From: Auriscalpium vulgare | Taxonomy: Eukaryota > Basidiomycota > Agaricomycetes > Russulales > Auriscalpiaceae | Reading direction: 5' to 3' | Assembly: GCA_019915015.1 (NCBI GenBank) | Contig: JAHBBC010000017.1 | Location: 186,001-250,000, forward strand | DNA: 64,000 nt | Shown: piece by piece, positions 1 through 10,914 of the stretch | Position numbering within the stretch: the first letter of the stretch is position 1 | How the letters are laid out: each line of letters opens with the position of its first letter | Program-made: the position numbers and the translations under genes | The notes under the pieces: generated by a model | The model's input: only the letters and a program-made list of their open reading frames with translations | Told to the model about the DNA's origin: nothing | Databases searched by the model: none

Positions 1-1296
1 AACAATGGACTCCACACGGGAAATGTGCAACGTGAGGTGCAGGAGATCAACAGGCGCGTCCGCATCTCATACTGTACTTTTCGTTTGTCGCATAAACAGA
101 GATCGCAGACAGGGAAGCTTTGACTGATCTCGGTGCCGGGTGCGCAGGCGTCTGCGCTGACCTCTCCGCGGCATGTGAGTACAGCGTGCTCCCGTCTTTT
201 CGTTCACGTTCGCATATTGATAGACCTGTCAGATAGAATACACGACTGCCTGGAATGGCAGGCATCATCCGCGGCTTTCGACGACGCGCGTGCTCGCAGA
301 TCAGATGATTTGCGAGCGGAGCTTTCAATTAGGGAGCCGAAGGCGACGGCAGGACCTGCGCTCGAGGTTGACGCGAACTGGCGCCGGAAGAAGGACCGAG
401 GCACGTCGAAGCCGTCTCCCTCCACAAGCCTCCATCCCCGATCTCGGTCCCGACTGACATTAGCATGTGCATTGCAAGCCTTCATAATTCCATCATGTAC
501 GTTAGCTCGCCTATGTCTCGAGGGCTCAAGCAAGGCTCAAGCGCTCAATAAAGGTGTACTCGGAAGGATTACCGCCGGTCATCACGTGGATTCGGAATTG
601 GCTTCCCCTTCTTTGAAGTTCTCATGTTGACGAGATCTCCTACTTGTGGTCGTCGCTACATACTCTGCGCTGGACATGTATTTGCTCCGACTGCTAGCGG
701 TTCATGGCACTGCGGCGAGGCGGTATGTTACTGCTTGAATTCTCCGCCACATCTATGATGATCGCATCATGCTCTAGCGCGAGTCGTTCCGTATTCGTCG
801 GCCGACCACTCACGGCCTACTGAAAGGGTCTATAAAGGTGCTTCTAAGGATTGCGGGCCATGCGCAGAAGGTGAGATAAGATCAAGTAGTATGGAGCTCG
901 CCTCCTCCAGAACGGCCTGCCAACGGCGCAGGCAACGGTAGCATCGCAATATCCCTCACAGCAGCTTGGCAATTATTATTTCCGGACGCACACTCACATG
1001 TAGCTCTTATCAGAAGTCCCTGTTTCTCACAACGTCATCATGCTAGGAAACTGGTTGCGTCTCCCTCGGACGCTAGGACAGCTGTGGACGGGGCCATTCC
1101 ATCAGCCGGAGGAGGTCGCCCCTCGCGTTATCCCGGAAGGTACCAATTTCTCTCCCCATGAGGGTCTAACATGCGTTTGGCACGCACCAACGAGAGCCTC
1201 CTGCTCTGCCGATGTTCATTCGAGCGCAGATGGCGACGCTGCGATGTCGCCGCGCATCGCCAAAGGGATGAACTGGTCTCCAGGTGCCCGCACAGG
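1..1296. other. upstream region of first eqolisin unit, no gene seen
   Basis: No credible coding exon is seen. From about 700 the sequence resembles the DNA upstream of the other two eqolisin genes, for example the words around 712-800 (gcggcgaggcgg, then ctctagcg), so this is the 5' flank of the first repeat unit. Open frames here overlap on both strands and lack protein-like composition. Confidence 0.5.
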
Positions 1297-1304
1297 TATA
1301 AAGG
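1297..1304 (+). promoter_or_regulatory. TATA box of eqolisin gene 1
   Basis: The sequence TATAAAGG lies 89 nt upstream of the ATG at 1386. The equivalent position is occupied by TATAAAAG in the two tandem paralogues, which supports a real core promoter. Confidence 0.7.
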
Positions 1305-1385
1305 CTACCATTGCGCTTCCCTCTTTCACCAGGTTCCCTCCGGTACCGTCAGCCTTAGCCAGCTCACTCTAACAAGCTCACCGCC

Positions 1386-2308
1386 ATGTTTGCTTCCGCC
1401 CTACTCAGCATCGCGCTCTTGGCCACCACTGCGTTTGCCGCCCCTCCGTCGCGCAGCGCTCGCATGGAGAGCCGCCTCGCCCGCCGTCGCGAGGGCGCGC
1501 ACTTCTCGCGTCCCAACCAGCGTCTGGAGTCGGCGAACTTGATCGGCGGCAACGTCACCCACGTCGATTACAGCTCGAACTGGGCCGGCGCTGTGTTGAG
1601 TTCCGCGTCGGTAAGCAACGGCCTGCGCTCGTGGGAATCGCATATGCTCACGACAGTCGCTGTCACGCTCAGGGCACGTACAAGTCCGTCACCGGGACGT
1701 TCGTGGTGCCCACGCCCAAGGCGCCCTCGAGCGGCTCGGGTTCCTACTCCGCCTCGGCGTGGGTCGGCATTGACGGCGACAGCTGCGAGACGGCCATCCT
1801 GCAGACCGGCGTAGACTTCACGATCTCAGGCGGTAGCGTCTCGTACGACGGTGCGTCTTCACTGCAGCCTTGGCGGTTTTCCTGCACTCACAGTCGTTTT
1901 CTCTGCCCAGCTTGGTACGAGTGGTACCCCGATTCTGCCCACGACTTCTCCGGCATCCCGATCAAGGCTGGCGACACGATCACGGTGACCGTGACGGCCA
2001 CGAGCACCAAGGCCGGCTCGGCCGTCATCGAGAACGTGACGACGGGCAAGACCGTGAGCAAGTCGCTCAGCTCGTCTGCCGCGCTCTGCGAGAAGGATGC
2101 CGAGTGGATCGTCGAGGACTTCGATGAGGGCGGCTCCCAAGTTCCCTTCGCCAACTTCGGCACCGTCACCTTCACCGGTGCCTCCGCCACCACCGGCTCG
2201 GGCAGCGTCGGCCCCTCCGGCTCAGACATCCTCGATATCAAGCAGAGCGGCACGGTCCTGACGTCCGTCTCCACAGGTTCGTCCAGCGTCACGATCTCAT
2301 ACGTTTGA
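1386..2308 (+). CDS. eqolisin-family (G1) glutamic peptidase, copy 1
   Basis: Secreted acid endopeptidase of the peptidase G1 family (scytalidoglutamic peptidase/aspergillopepsin II type), which uses a Gln/Glu dyad. Exons read 1386-1610, 1673-1850 and 1911-2308 and join in frame to 266 residues. Residues 1-19 form a signal peptide ending AFAA; a basic propeptide follows (LARRREGAH), then SSNWAGAV, the start of the mature domain. The catalytic Gln is Q119 in DSCETAILQTG and the catalytic Glu is E199 in AEWIVED; the DAWYEWYPD block and the cysteines C113 and C194 are also typical. Both introns have GT-AG ends (62 and 60 nt). It is the first of three tandem copies with the same exon sizes. Each has its own TATA box, so they are separate transcripts. 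A role in extracellular protein digestion at low pH is family knowledge, not shown here. Confidence 0.95.
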
Positions 2309-4099
2309 GAATCAGAAGGAAAGGGAGGTGGCGGATGGATGGGTAGAATGGTGGAATGGGTAGAATGATGAAATGATGAAATGATGTATTTGGTCTTACT
2401 TACTGGTATCGGGCGCAATTCAGTGCAAGATTTACTGGTCAGCTTGAGCTTTAGATGAGATCGGCTTTATGCATCTAAAAGGGGTATAACTTCCTTATCT
2501 ACTAGGTCAGGCGCAAGCTAATCTATCAGCTCCCGACGCACAGCCTCTTCGTTCACTACCCCCATCTTGTCACGATGTCCTCTTCCGCTCTGGCTTTACA
2601 CCGACCCGAAGGCGCTGAGACAAAACTCAGAGGCGAATTATGTACCCTGTCGGGCGTCCATCGGTCAAATCGCGTGGTCCATCTTCCACGTTGACGGCAG
2701 AGCGAGGCACAATGAGTAGACTGTAGTGGACATCGCGGTCTACTGTACACCTGTGAGGCAGAACAAGGTGGTGAGCGATGCAAATATATTACCGCAGGGT
2801 TTTGCAGGCTAACTATTCTGACAGCGATTTGCGTCTTCAACTTCGCGAAGAAACGAATCCGGCCTTATAGTACGGCGCGGCAGCCGCGCTCCTAGGACGG
2901 TACCCATGTCCACCCTCAGGGCCTTACGCCTTGATGCGCTTTACGGTGAGCTTCGGTGATGGCCTTCCCACTGGGAAAATGCATTATGACGACGACGAGG
3001 CATCATGTAGCGTGATAGATCGGTCTCGACGTAGCTGCAAGTTGTCGACTATGCGTGGTTGTTCATTGAAGACAGCGGCGACATCCGGTGGAAAAGCCAA
3101 GGTTCTCTTTGTGAGTTGTTCCCCCTGTGGGATGGCAGGAGCACACAACGGACGTTGCAGGATTATTGTGTCGGACGGAAAATGGTCGGTCGGTGTCAGA
3201 CGCCGTGGCGGTGCAGCATTAGAAGACACGTCCTCCCTCGTGGCACGCGCGGCCAGCAGCCTCGGTCGATGTAGATGCCCGAGCTCGTTGAAGGTCAATA
3301 TTTGACGCCATCACTGAGCTCACGCACGCTTTACAGACGATGAACACTGCGCGGAATTCAATGCGATTGAGCTGCGCGGCATCATTTGTTGCCGAAACGC
3401 GCATGGAGCAACGGCCTCCGCGATATCGAAGGACGCCCTCCATGCCACATGGTCAACGTAGCCCCAGACGGACCCATGATTTTTGATTCTTCTCAACGCT
3501 GCGAATCCTGCAGTACGTCGGACAATCCCCTACTACGCCTTGCTGGTGATTGGACTGCGGCGAGGCGGTGATTGACTGTTTACTAGTTCGGATTTTTTTG
3601 GGCAAATGCCTGCCACGATTGCCTCTACATATGACGCTCTAGCGTGAATCTTTCCGTCTGACCACCTACGAAGTAACCTTCGACGGATCGCCTGCCACGC
3701 GCACAAGATTAGATGCGATGGAACAGTAAAGAGAGTCAGACTGACGCCCGTAACGTGAGTGCATCACATTTCTCATCGTCCAGCTCCACAGAGGTCCGGG
3801 CGCACTCACATGGGCCCCTTATCAGAAGTCTCACAAGATTCTCGTGCTAAGAACCTGTAGTGCGTTTCCGCCAGACGTCGGGGACGCTATGTGTGTAACG
3901 GCGCTCATCAATCGAACTTCCGCCGCGTGTTCCAGAATCACAAAAAGTGCTATTCTTATGACGATCTAGCGTGCGTTGGACCATATCCGAGCGTTGCCTG
4001 CACAGTGGTCCCTTCGACGAGAAAGTCCACAGCAGATGGCAACGACACGATATTGCGCACCACCGCATGGACAGGTCCGTCTTCAGGTGCTCGCACATG
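2309..4099. repeat. spacer of eqolisin repeat unit
   Basis: The spacer holds the 3' flank of copy 1 and the promoter region of copy 2. The 3' flank has a short simple repeat of the gaatgatgaaatgatg type (2345-2390), then a block (2405-2490 and on) repeated almost word for word after copy 2 (5206 on) and partly after copy 3 (7926 on). The 2890-3300 block is repeated at 5650-6060 before copy 3 and, more diverged, near 10960-11300. No gene is seen. This shows the duplicated unit is about 2.7-2.8 kb and includes promoter, gene and 3' flank. Confidence 0.75.
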
Positions 4100-4107
4100 T
4101 ATAAAAG
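4100..4107 (+). promoter_or_regulatory. TATA box of eqolisin gene 2
   Basis: TATAAAAG lies 88 nt before the ATG at 4188. The context acaggtccgtcttcaggtgc just upstream is nearly identical before copy 3. Confidence 0.75.
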
Positions 4108-4187
4108 CTCAAGCAACGCTACCCTTGTTCTACAGGTTCTCCCCAGCACCTGCAGCTCTCCACAGCTTCACCCGCCAGCTCTCAATC

Positions 4188-5108
4188 ATGCTCGCTTCCG
4201 CCCTCCTCAGCATTGCGCTCCTGGCCACTACCGCGTTCGCCGCCCCTCCGTCGCGCAGCGCTCGCATGGAGAGCCGCCTCGCCCGCCGTCGCGAGGGCGC
4301 GCACCTGTCGCGTCCCAACCAGCGTCTCGAGTCGTCGAACTTGGTGGGCGGCAACGTCTCCCACGTCGACTACAGCTCGAACTGGTCCGGCGCCGTGTTG
4401 AGTTCCGGGGCGGTAAGCGACGGCCTGCGCGCTCATGGAAACCGCATATGCTCACGACTTGCCGTCTCATCCAGGGCACGTACAAGGCCGTCACCGCGTC
4501 GTTCGTTGTGCCCACGCCGAAGGCGCCCTCGGGCGGCTCGGGCACCTACTCCGCCTCGGCGTGGGTCGGCATTGACGGCGACAGCTGCGAGACGGCCATC
4601 CTGCAGACCGGCGTCGACTTCACGGTCGATGGTGGTAGCGTTTCCTACGATGGTGCGTCTCCACTGCAGCCTTGGTGGTTTTCCTTCGCTCACAGTCGTG
4701 CCTCGTACAGCGTGGTATGAGTGGTACCCCGACTATGCCTACGACTTCTCCGGCATCCCGATCAGCGCCGGCGACACGATCACGGTGACCGTGACGGCGT
4801 CGAGCACGAAGGCCGGCAAAGCCGTCATCGAGAACGTGACGACGGGCAAGACCGTGACCAAGTCGCTCACGTCCTCTTCCGCGCTCTGCGAGCAGGATGC
4901 CGAGTGGATTGTCGAGGACTACGAGGAGGGCAGCTCCCTGGTGCCTTTCGCCAACTTCGGCAGCGTCACCTTCAGTGGTGCCTCCGCCACCACCAGCTCG
5001 GGCAGCGTCGGCCCCTCCGGCTCGGACATCATCGACCTCAGGCAGAGCGGCACGGTTCTGACGTCCGTCTCCACGACCTCGTCCAGCGTCACGGTTTCAT
5101 ACGTTTGA
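4188..5108 (+). CDS. eqolisin-family (G1) glutamic peptidase, copy 2
   Basis: Second tandem copy. Exons 4188-4412, 4475-4652 and 4711-5108 give 266 residues with exactly the exon lengths of copy 1 (225, 178 and 398 nt). The signal peptide (MLASALLSIALL...AFAA), basic propeptide, catalytic Q119 (CETAILQTG) and E199 (AEWIVED) are all present. Exon 3 starts with the conserved AWYEWYPDYAYDFSGIP block. The start is the ATG after the TATA box; a longer open frame upstream runs through the promoter and is not coding. No break is seen, so the gene should be functional. Differences from copy 1 are mainly surface substitutions and a slightly different propeptide. Confidence 0.95.
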   Translation: MLASALLSIALLATTAFAAPPSRSARMESRLARRREGAHLSRPNQRLESSNLVGGNVSHVDYSSNWSGAVLSSGAVSDGLRAHGNRICSRLAVSSRARTRPSPRRSLCPRRRRPRAARAPTPPRRGSALTATAARRPSCRPASTSRSMVVAFPTMVRLHCSLGGFPSLTVVPRTAWYEWYPDYAYDFSGIPISAGDTITVTVTASSTKAGKAVIENVTTGKTVTKSLTSSSALCEQDAEWIVEDYEEGSSLVPFANFGSVTFSGASATTSSGSVGPSGSDIIDLRQSGTVLTSVSTTSSSVTVSYV

Positions 5109-6840
5109 GAATGGGAAGGAAAGGAGGTGGCGGAAGAATGGATAGAATGATGGAATGGGTAGAATGATGAAATGATGAAATGTTGTATTTGGTCTTACTT
5201 ACTGGTATCGGGCGCAATTCAGTGCAAGATTTACTGGTCAGCTTGAGCTTTAGATGAGATCGGCTTTATGCATCTAAAAGGGGTAAACCTTCCTTATCTA
5301 CTAGGTAAGGCGCAAGCTAATCTATCAGCTCCCGACGCACAGCCTCTTCGTTCACTACCCCCATCTTGTCACGATGTCCTCTTCCGCTCTCGCTCTACAC
5401 TGACCCGAAAGGGACGAAACAGTGCTCAGAGGCGACTGGTATGCCCTGTGGAGCGCTTTTCGTGTGGAATCGCGTGGTCCGGCACGGGCAATGACAGCGC
5501 AGTCTAGTGAGAATTATGAGGCAGAGGCGGTGGTGAGTGCTGCAGCGATACAATTCTAGGGTTTTGCAGGCTGTCTGAGTATACTGACAACGTTTTGTGT
5601 CTCGGACTCTGCGAAGAAACAAATTAAAACCACGAACCACTTGCGGGCTATACTACTACGGCGTCGCCCCGGACGTCTGCACCCATGTCGCTGCCTTGGC
5701 CCTGCGCTTCAATGCGCTTCACGGCGAGCTTCGGTGATGGCTTGCCCGGGGAAAGGCATGCTGACGACGGCGTAGCGTGATAGATACGGGGCTTCTCGAC
5801 GTGGCTGCCTGCCTATGCGTGGTTGTTCTGAACGGCGGCGGCATCCGATGGAGAGCGTTGAAGGTCCTCTCTGTGAGTCGTTCCCCCTGTGGTATGGGAG
5901 GAGCGCACAACGAACGTTGCAGGATTATCATTGTATCGGACGGAAATTGGTCGGTCGACTGTGGAGTCAGATACCGTGGCGGTGCAGCATTAGAAGACGC
6001 GGCCGATTCGTGGCGCGCAGCAGCCTCAGTCGACGTAGATCCGCGAGCTCGTTGAAGGTCAGTCTTCAAGAAACTCTTGGTTACTGTAACTCTTCAGTGT
6101 GCTCCCGCACGCTCTACAGACGATGAATACTGCGCGAGAACGTCAATGCGAGCGAGCTGCGCGGCATCATTTGCGGCTGCCATGCCACGTATGGACCAAC
6201 GGCCTCCGCGATAATCGAAGGACGACCTCCAGGCCGGACACATGATATTTTGATTCTTCTCAATGCTGCGGATGCTGGAGTGCGTCGGATAATCATCTCC
6301 TACGTCCTGCTGGTGATTGGATTGCGGCGAGGCGTTAGATGATTGTGCAGTTCCTTGCACAATGCCTGCCACGACTGCCTCATACATATGGTGCTCTAGC
6401 CCGAATCGCCCCGGCTGACCACTCGCACAAGGCGAGACACGATTGAACAGTAAAGAGGGTCAGACCGGAGCGGTAACGTGAACGCTGCGCTATGCTCTAT
6501 TGCCATCGTCCTGCTCCACAGATGGTCCGGGCGCATTCGCATGGCGCCCTTATCCGAAGTCTCACAAAATCCTCGTGCCAAGAACCGAAAGTGCGTTTCC
6601 GCCAGACGTCGGGGACGCTATGTATAACAGCGCTCATCAAGCGGAGGAACTTAGCTTCGGCGACGCGTTTTCCCGGTAACTTCCAGAAGTGCTCTTATGA
6701 CGATTTATGTGTAAGGCCCACCCCGATTCTTGCTGCACAAAGGTCCCTTTGAGAAAGCCCATAGCTGATGGCGACTTCGCGATGTTGCGCACCACCCCAC
6801 CGACCGCATGGACAGGTCCGTCTTCAGGTGCCCGTACATG
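5109..6840. repeat. spacer of eqolisin repeat unit, second copy
   Basis: This carries the same elements as the spacer at 2309-4099: the gaatgatgaaatg simple repeat, the ggtatcgggcgcaattcagt block, and the promoter-distal block that ends before the TATA box. No gene is seen. It confirms that the duplication covers whole units. Confidence 0.75.
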
Positions 6841-6848
6841 TATAAAAG
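6841..6848 (+). promoter_or_regulatory. TATA box of eqolisin gene 3
   Basis: TATAAAAG lies 88 nt before the ATG at 6929, as for copy 2. Confidence 0.75.
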
Positions 6849-6928
6849 CTCAAGCAACGCTGCACTTGTTTACCAGGTTCTCTCCAGTACCTTCATCCCT
6901 CCACAGCTCCCCCCGCCAGCTCGCAGTC

Positions 6929-7852
6929 ATGCTCGCTTCCGCCCTCCTCAGCATTGCGCTGCTGGCTACGTCCGCGTTCGCTGCCCCCCCGTCGCGCGGC
7001 GCTCGCATGGAGAGCCGCCTCTCACGCCGTCGCGAGGGTGCGCACCTGTCGCGTCCCATCCAGCGCGAGGACTCGTCGAACTTGATCGGCGGCAACGCCA
7101 CTCAGGTTTCGTACAGCTCGAACTGGGCTGGTGCCGTGTGGGAATCCGCGTCGGTAAGCAACAGTCTGCGCACTCGTGGGAACCGTATATGCTCACGACT
7201 CGCTGTTTCGCTGCAGGGCACATACAAGTCGGTCACCGGGACGTTCGTTGTGCCCACGCCTAAGGCGCCATCAGGCGGCTCGGGCACCTACTCCGCCTCG
7301 GCGTGGGTCGGCATTGACGGCGACACTTGCGACACCGCGATCCTGCAGACCGGCATCGACTTCACGATCTCGGGTAGTAGCGTCTCGTACGATGGTGCGT
7401 CTCCACTGCAGCCTTGGCGGTCTCCCCGCGCTCACAGTCGTTATCATTTTACAGCTTGGTACGAGTGGTACCCCGACTATGCCTACGACTTCTCCGGCAT
7501 CCCGATCAGCGCCGGCAACACGATCAAACTGACCGTGACGGCCACGAGCACCAAGGCCGGCTCGGCCGTCATTGAGAACGTGACGACGGGCAAGACCGTG
7601 ACCAAGTCGCTCACGTCGTCTGCCGCGCTCTGCGAGGAGAACGCCGAATGGATCGTCGAGGACTACGACGAGAACAACTCTGAAGTTCCCTTCGCGAACT
7701 TTGGCAGCGTCACCTTCACCAGTGCCTCGGCCACCACTGGCTCAGGCAGTGTCGGCCCCTCCGGCGCCACGATCATCGATATTCGCCAGAACAACCAGGT
7801 CCTGACGTCCGTCTCGACGAGTTCTTCTGGCGTCACGATCTCGTACGTGTGA
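6929..7852 (+). CDS. eqolisin-family (G1) glutamic peptidase, copy 3
   Basis: Third tandem copy. Exons 6929-7153, 7217-7394 and 7455-7852 give 266 residues, with the same splice phases as copies 1 and 2. The signal peptide ends SAFAA. The catalytic Gln is in DTCDTAILQTG (Q119) and the Glu in ENAEWIVED (E199). It is the most diverged copy in the second half: for example NTIKLTV replaces DTITVTV, and YDENNSEVPF replaces the Gly/Ser-rich loop. No frameshift or stop is seen. Confidence 0.95.
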   Translation: MLASALLSIALLATSAFAAPPSRGARMESRLSRRREGAHLSRPIQREDSSNLIGGNATQVSYSSNWAGAVWESASVSNSLRTRGNRICSRLAVSLQGTYKSVTGTFVVPTPKAPSGGSGTYSASAWVGIDGDTCDTAILQTGIDFTISGSSVSYDGASPLQPWRSPRAHSRYHFTAWYEWYPDYAYDFSGIPISAGNTIKLTVTATSTKAGSAVIENVTTGKTVTKSLTSSAALCEENAEWIVEDYDENNSEVPFANFGSVTFTSASATTGSGSVGPSGATIIDIRQNNQVLTSVSTSSSGVTISYV

Positions 7853-8906
7853 GAGTTGGAAGGAAAGAAGGCGGCGGGAGGATGGAGGAGTGATGAATTA
7901 ACGAAATGTTGTGTTTGTTTTTACTGGTATCGGGCGCAATTTAGTGCAAGATTTACTGGTCAGGGATGCGGCGTTCTAAGGGTGCATCTAAAGGCTTCAG
8001 CTTATCTATAACGCCAACCGCTAATCAATCTATAACTTAAGCTAGTGGTGCACAGCCACTTCGTCACGGTTGGCCCCGGGGGCGACTTCACCCGGGCCTC
8101 CACCGTAGCAATAAGCCTAACAGCTACACCGTAGCGCCGAGCGGATGTCCGTCTGCCGCCCCAGCAGCCAGTTATCCCTGTCACGCAAGTCAATCACGAC
8201 CTGGAAGAGACACCGCCGAGGAAGACTGCGAGTCCCTGTCCATGGCCAGAGGCTGAGACGGGTCCGATAGGTGCATGAAGCGCTCCTGCCTTGCCTCTGT
8301 CATTCTCTTCCCAGCATCCACTCTCTCAGCTTGTATCACTGGACAGGATACCACAGGTGACGCTTGTGGGGGCGAGGGAGGAGATCGGCAGTAAGTGCCT
8401 CATAGTTTTCGTCGGTGCGTGTCCCGTCGTGATATTCTTTCCTGATCTAACACTCGATATCTTGTGCAGTGAATTTCTACCATACGACGACGATGACGGA
8501 CACACCTCTTCAGGCGCGTTTCGCGGAGTACGGTACGCGCCGCACGTCCGTCTCACAGATTCCGCACCAATTCCGCACTCATGCCTCACAGACCCCCGCC
8601 TTTCGCCCGCCAGCTCATACCCAGTTAAAGACCACCATGTCAGACTGCTGCGCCCTGCTTGAGCTCACTGCGCCCCGTCATCCTCCGCCTGCCTTCTGCA
8701 CCATCTCGCGCATCAGCAAAAGGGCCGAAGTCGCGCGAAGGCGCCTATGCCTTCCCGATCGGGACACGCCTCGGATGGCCTCCCGTGGGGCTCACATGGG
8801 ACACCCCGGTCTGGGATCGGACCCAGGTTTGTACTATCGGTACTGGAGGCGTAGCACGTAGATAGCCGTATACTACAGTACAGGGCTGCGATAATTTGAC
8901 TAAAAA
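7853..8906. other. intergenic, no gene recognised
   Basis: The first 130 bases repeat part of the eqolisin 3' flank. The rest has several overlapping open frames (for example 8469-8861 and 8659-8865, plus strand) without recognisable domains, signal peptide or convincing splice pairs. Confidence 0.4.
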
Positions 8907-8946
8907 TTAGAGAAAATGGGGCTGCACGAGCCCGGCACTGTCATTA

Positions 8947-9480
8947 CTACACAAAGCCTTTGTGCTTGTCGTCGCACTCGCTCTCGCCATCCTCCGGCCC
9001 CAAATCACCGTCCGCGGGCGTCGCGGCAAACCAGCCCGCAAGCACTGCGTCCTCGCTGCTTCCCACGATGCGCGGCTCCGCGCGCCGTGACTTCTCCACA
9101 GCGAACACGGGCGCGGGGCGAAACGACGCCGACGGCGGGCAGGCCCAACCCAGTTGCGCAGGCGCTGCACGAGCCCGCGGCGCGGCGGGTTGCCGAGCGA
9201 CGGCGTCGCGATGCTCGCGCTGTCCGCGGTCGTCGTGAGCGTCGCCGCGTCGTCCTGCGGCGGCGCGTGCGTGTGGTGGTGGTGGTGGTGGTGGTGCGCG
9301 TGCGGGTGCGGCGCGAGGATGAGCTGCGCGGGCGATGCAGGCGCGGGCGAGGGGCACGCGGGCGCGGGCGTGGGCGAGGTGAGCGACACGGAGAGCGACG
9401 GCGGGAGCGGCGCGCGGCGGAGGGTGAGGAGCTTCGGGCGCGAGGGCGTGGTGGAGTGTGATGACGCGGGCGAGCGCGAG
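8947..9480 (-). pseudogene. His-rich low-complexity reading frame, broken or mis-modelled
   Basis: Not a recognised family. On the minus strand a protein-like frame runs through PLPPSLSVSLTSP, a run of eight His (the gtg repeat near 9271-9297 on the plus strand), and GLVQRLRNWVG. Just after that the protein-like composition moves to the next frame, which reads FRPAPVFAVEK... and ends in DGESECDDKHKGFV with a stop at 8947. No good donor/acceptor pair explains the frame change near 9150, so it may be a frameshifted gene, a sequencing error in a very GC-rich stretch, or chance. The His run is a slippage-prone repeat. Confidence 0.35.
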
Positions 9481-9726
9481 CATGCGGGGGCGTGACGGTG
9501 ACTCGACTCCGCGTCGCGTCGCGCTTTCAAACTCCGCTCCTTGCTCATATATATAGAGCGGTGGAGCGTGCTTGCCGTGTCGTTGCCCCTTCCCTCCCTC
9601 CCTCATCCTGCCAAGGCACATCTGCCCGTCTCTCCGCTGCTTTCTTCGCCGACGGGTGGCCGGGCCTCTCTTTGAGCGCTGAATATTGCAAGTGAGCTCC
9701 CTTCCGCTCGCATCCTCGCGTGTCAA

Positions 9727-10914
9727 CTAACAATGATTCCAGGTTGGTTGAACATTCACTGCGGCGGTGAAGACCGCGCGCGCCTGCCATTGTTTAGCAT
9801 AGCTCACGACCGCTGTGAGTAGTACAATGACTAGTTGATGTTGCTAGCCCCGGGCTAGCTTCCCAGGTACGTGACGTCTACCTCCCGGCTTTCCGCATCT
9901 CACAACACGTCTGCAGGACTATCTTGATGACCATGACGACCTCCACATGCATACAAGGTACGCTCACCCGTCGCGACTTGGTTTCTTGGGTTGCCTAACA
10001 TCCGTTCCAGTGCATTGGGCGCGCATATACTCGTCCTATCCCACGTCCCACCCTTCCTCGACATTGCTTTCTGGGTGCATATATACACTGCTTGTGCGTG
10101 AGGGGCTCCAAGGGCGGTGCTGCCCCGGGATACAAGGTGAAGGGTTTGCCCGACGTCATCCAGGCATCGGCGTGTCTCTAGTGTACTATACAGTGTATAA
10201 TTTACTGTAATGTCAATATAATATCTATTTTGTTCATGAACTTCTATGACCGAAAGATAATTACCAGACTCCAGCCATGGCTAGGTCCCGAGTCTCGCGT
10301 CGGCTCGTATGGCCTCGGATAGCCATGTGTGGCTATCCCAGTCTTGCAGCCATGGGAAGGTCCCGAGACTAGTGAACTCAACCATTCGACGTGAGCTTAT
10401 CCGAGGTCGACCCCGGACCGGCGACCGTGCCAGGGCCTGCCCATGCTGGAGACCCGTCCAAGGTCCATCTGAGATCACGTGAGTCTATCTGAGACCACAG
10501 CCCTTTTGCTGATGCGAACGTCAGTGTCGACGGTCACGTGACGCCTTCGCCGGACGCGTCTTCATCACCCACAAGCAGCTTCAGGAGCGGGCCTAGTCTC
10601 ACCAGCTAAGCCCGATGCGCATGCGCCGTTGTCTTAGGAACGGTGTTGATTGTTTTCGTCGCCATCTTGGAGCTAAGCCAAATTCCCAGCTGACGACCAG
10701 CGGCATATCGGCTGCCCTGCGGTGCGAAGTAACACGGCAGTCTGTTCACGCAGTCGATATGATGCTGAGCTCGGAGCTCGTTCCCAATTCTCTTGGACAT
10801 GATTGTCAGGCTGTGGCCAGGAGTGAAGCGCGGCGAGGCAGTACTACGAGGTACGGTCGAACACTCTTGTTCTTCCTTGACCACAGCCAATAATGACTAC
10901 TCCTCCAAGGCCAC
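9727..10914. other. intergenic, no gene recognised
   Basis: A tatatata box at about 9547 on the plus strand, a possible small intron near 9690-9743, and another near 9958-10011 hint at a short transcript, but the joined frames are too short to name. An AT-rich stretch lies around 10180-10270. Confidence 0.3.

Noticed and set aside
3891..4187. N-terminal extension of peptidase copy 2 (open frame from 3891)
   Set aside because: It runs through the TATA box and non-conserved promoter; the ATG at 4188 begins the signal peptide as in the other copies.
9900..10200. A small membrane protein of the Pmp3 type with introns on the plus strand
   Set aside because: A weak resemblance (PPFLDIAFWVHIY, LPDVIQA) depends on choosing frames freely; the Gly-Cys core of Pmp3 is missing.
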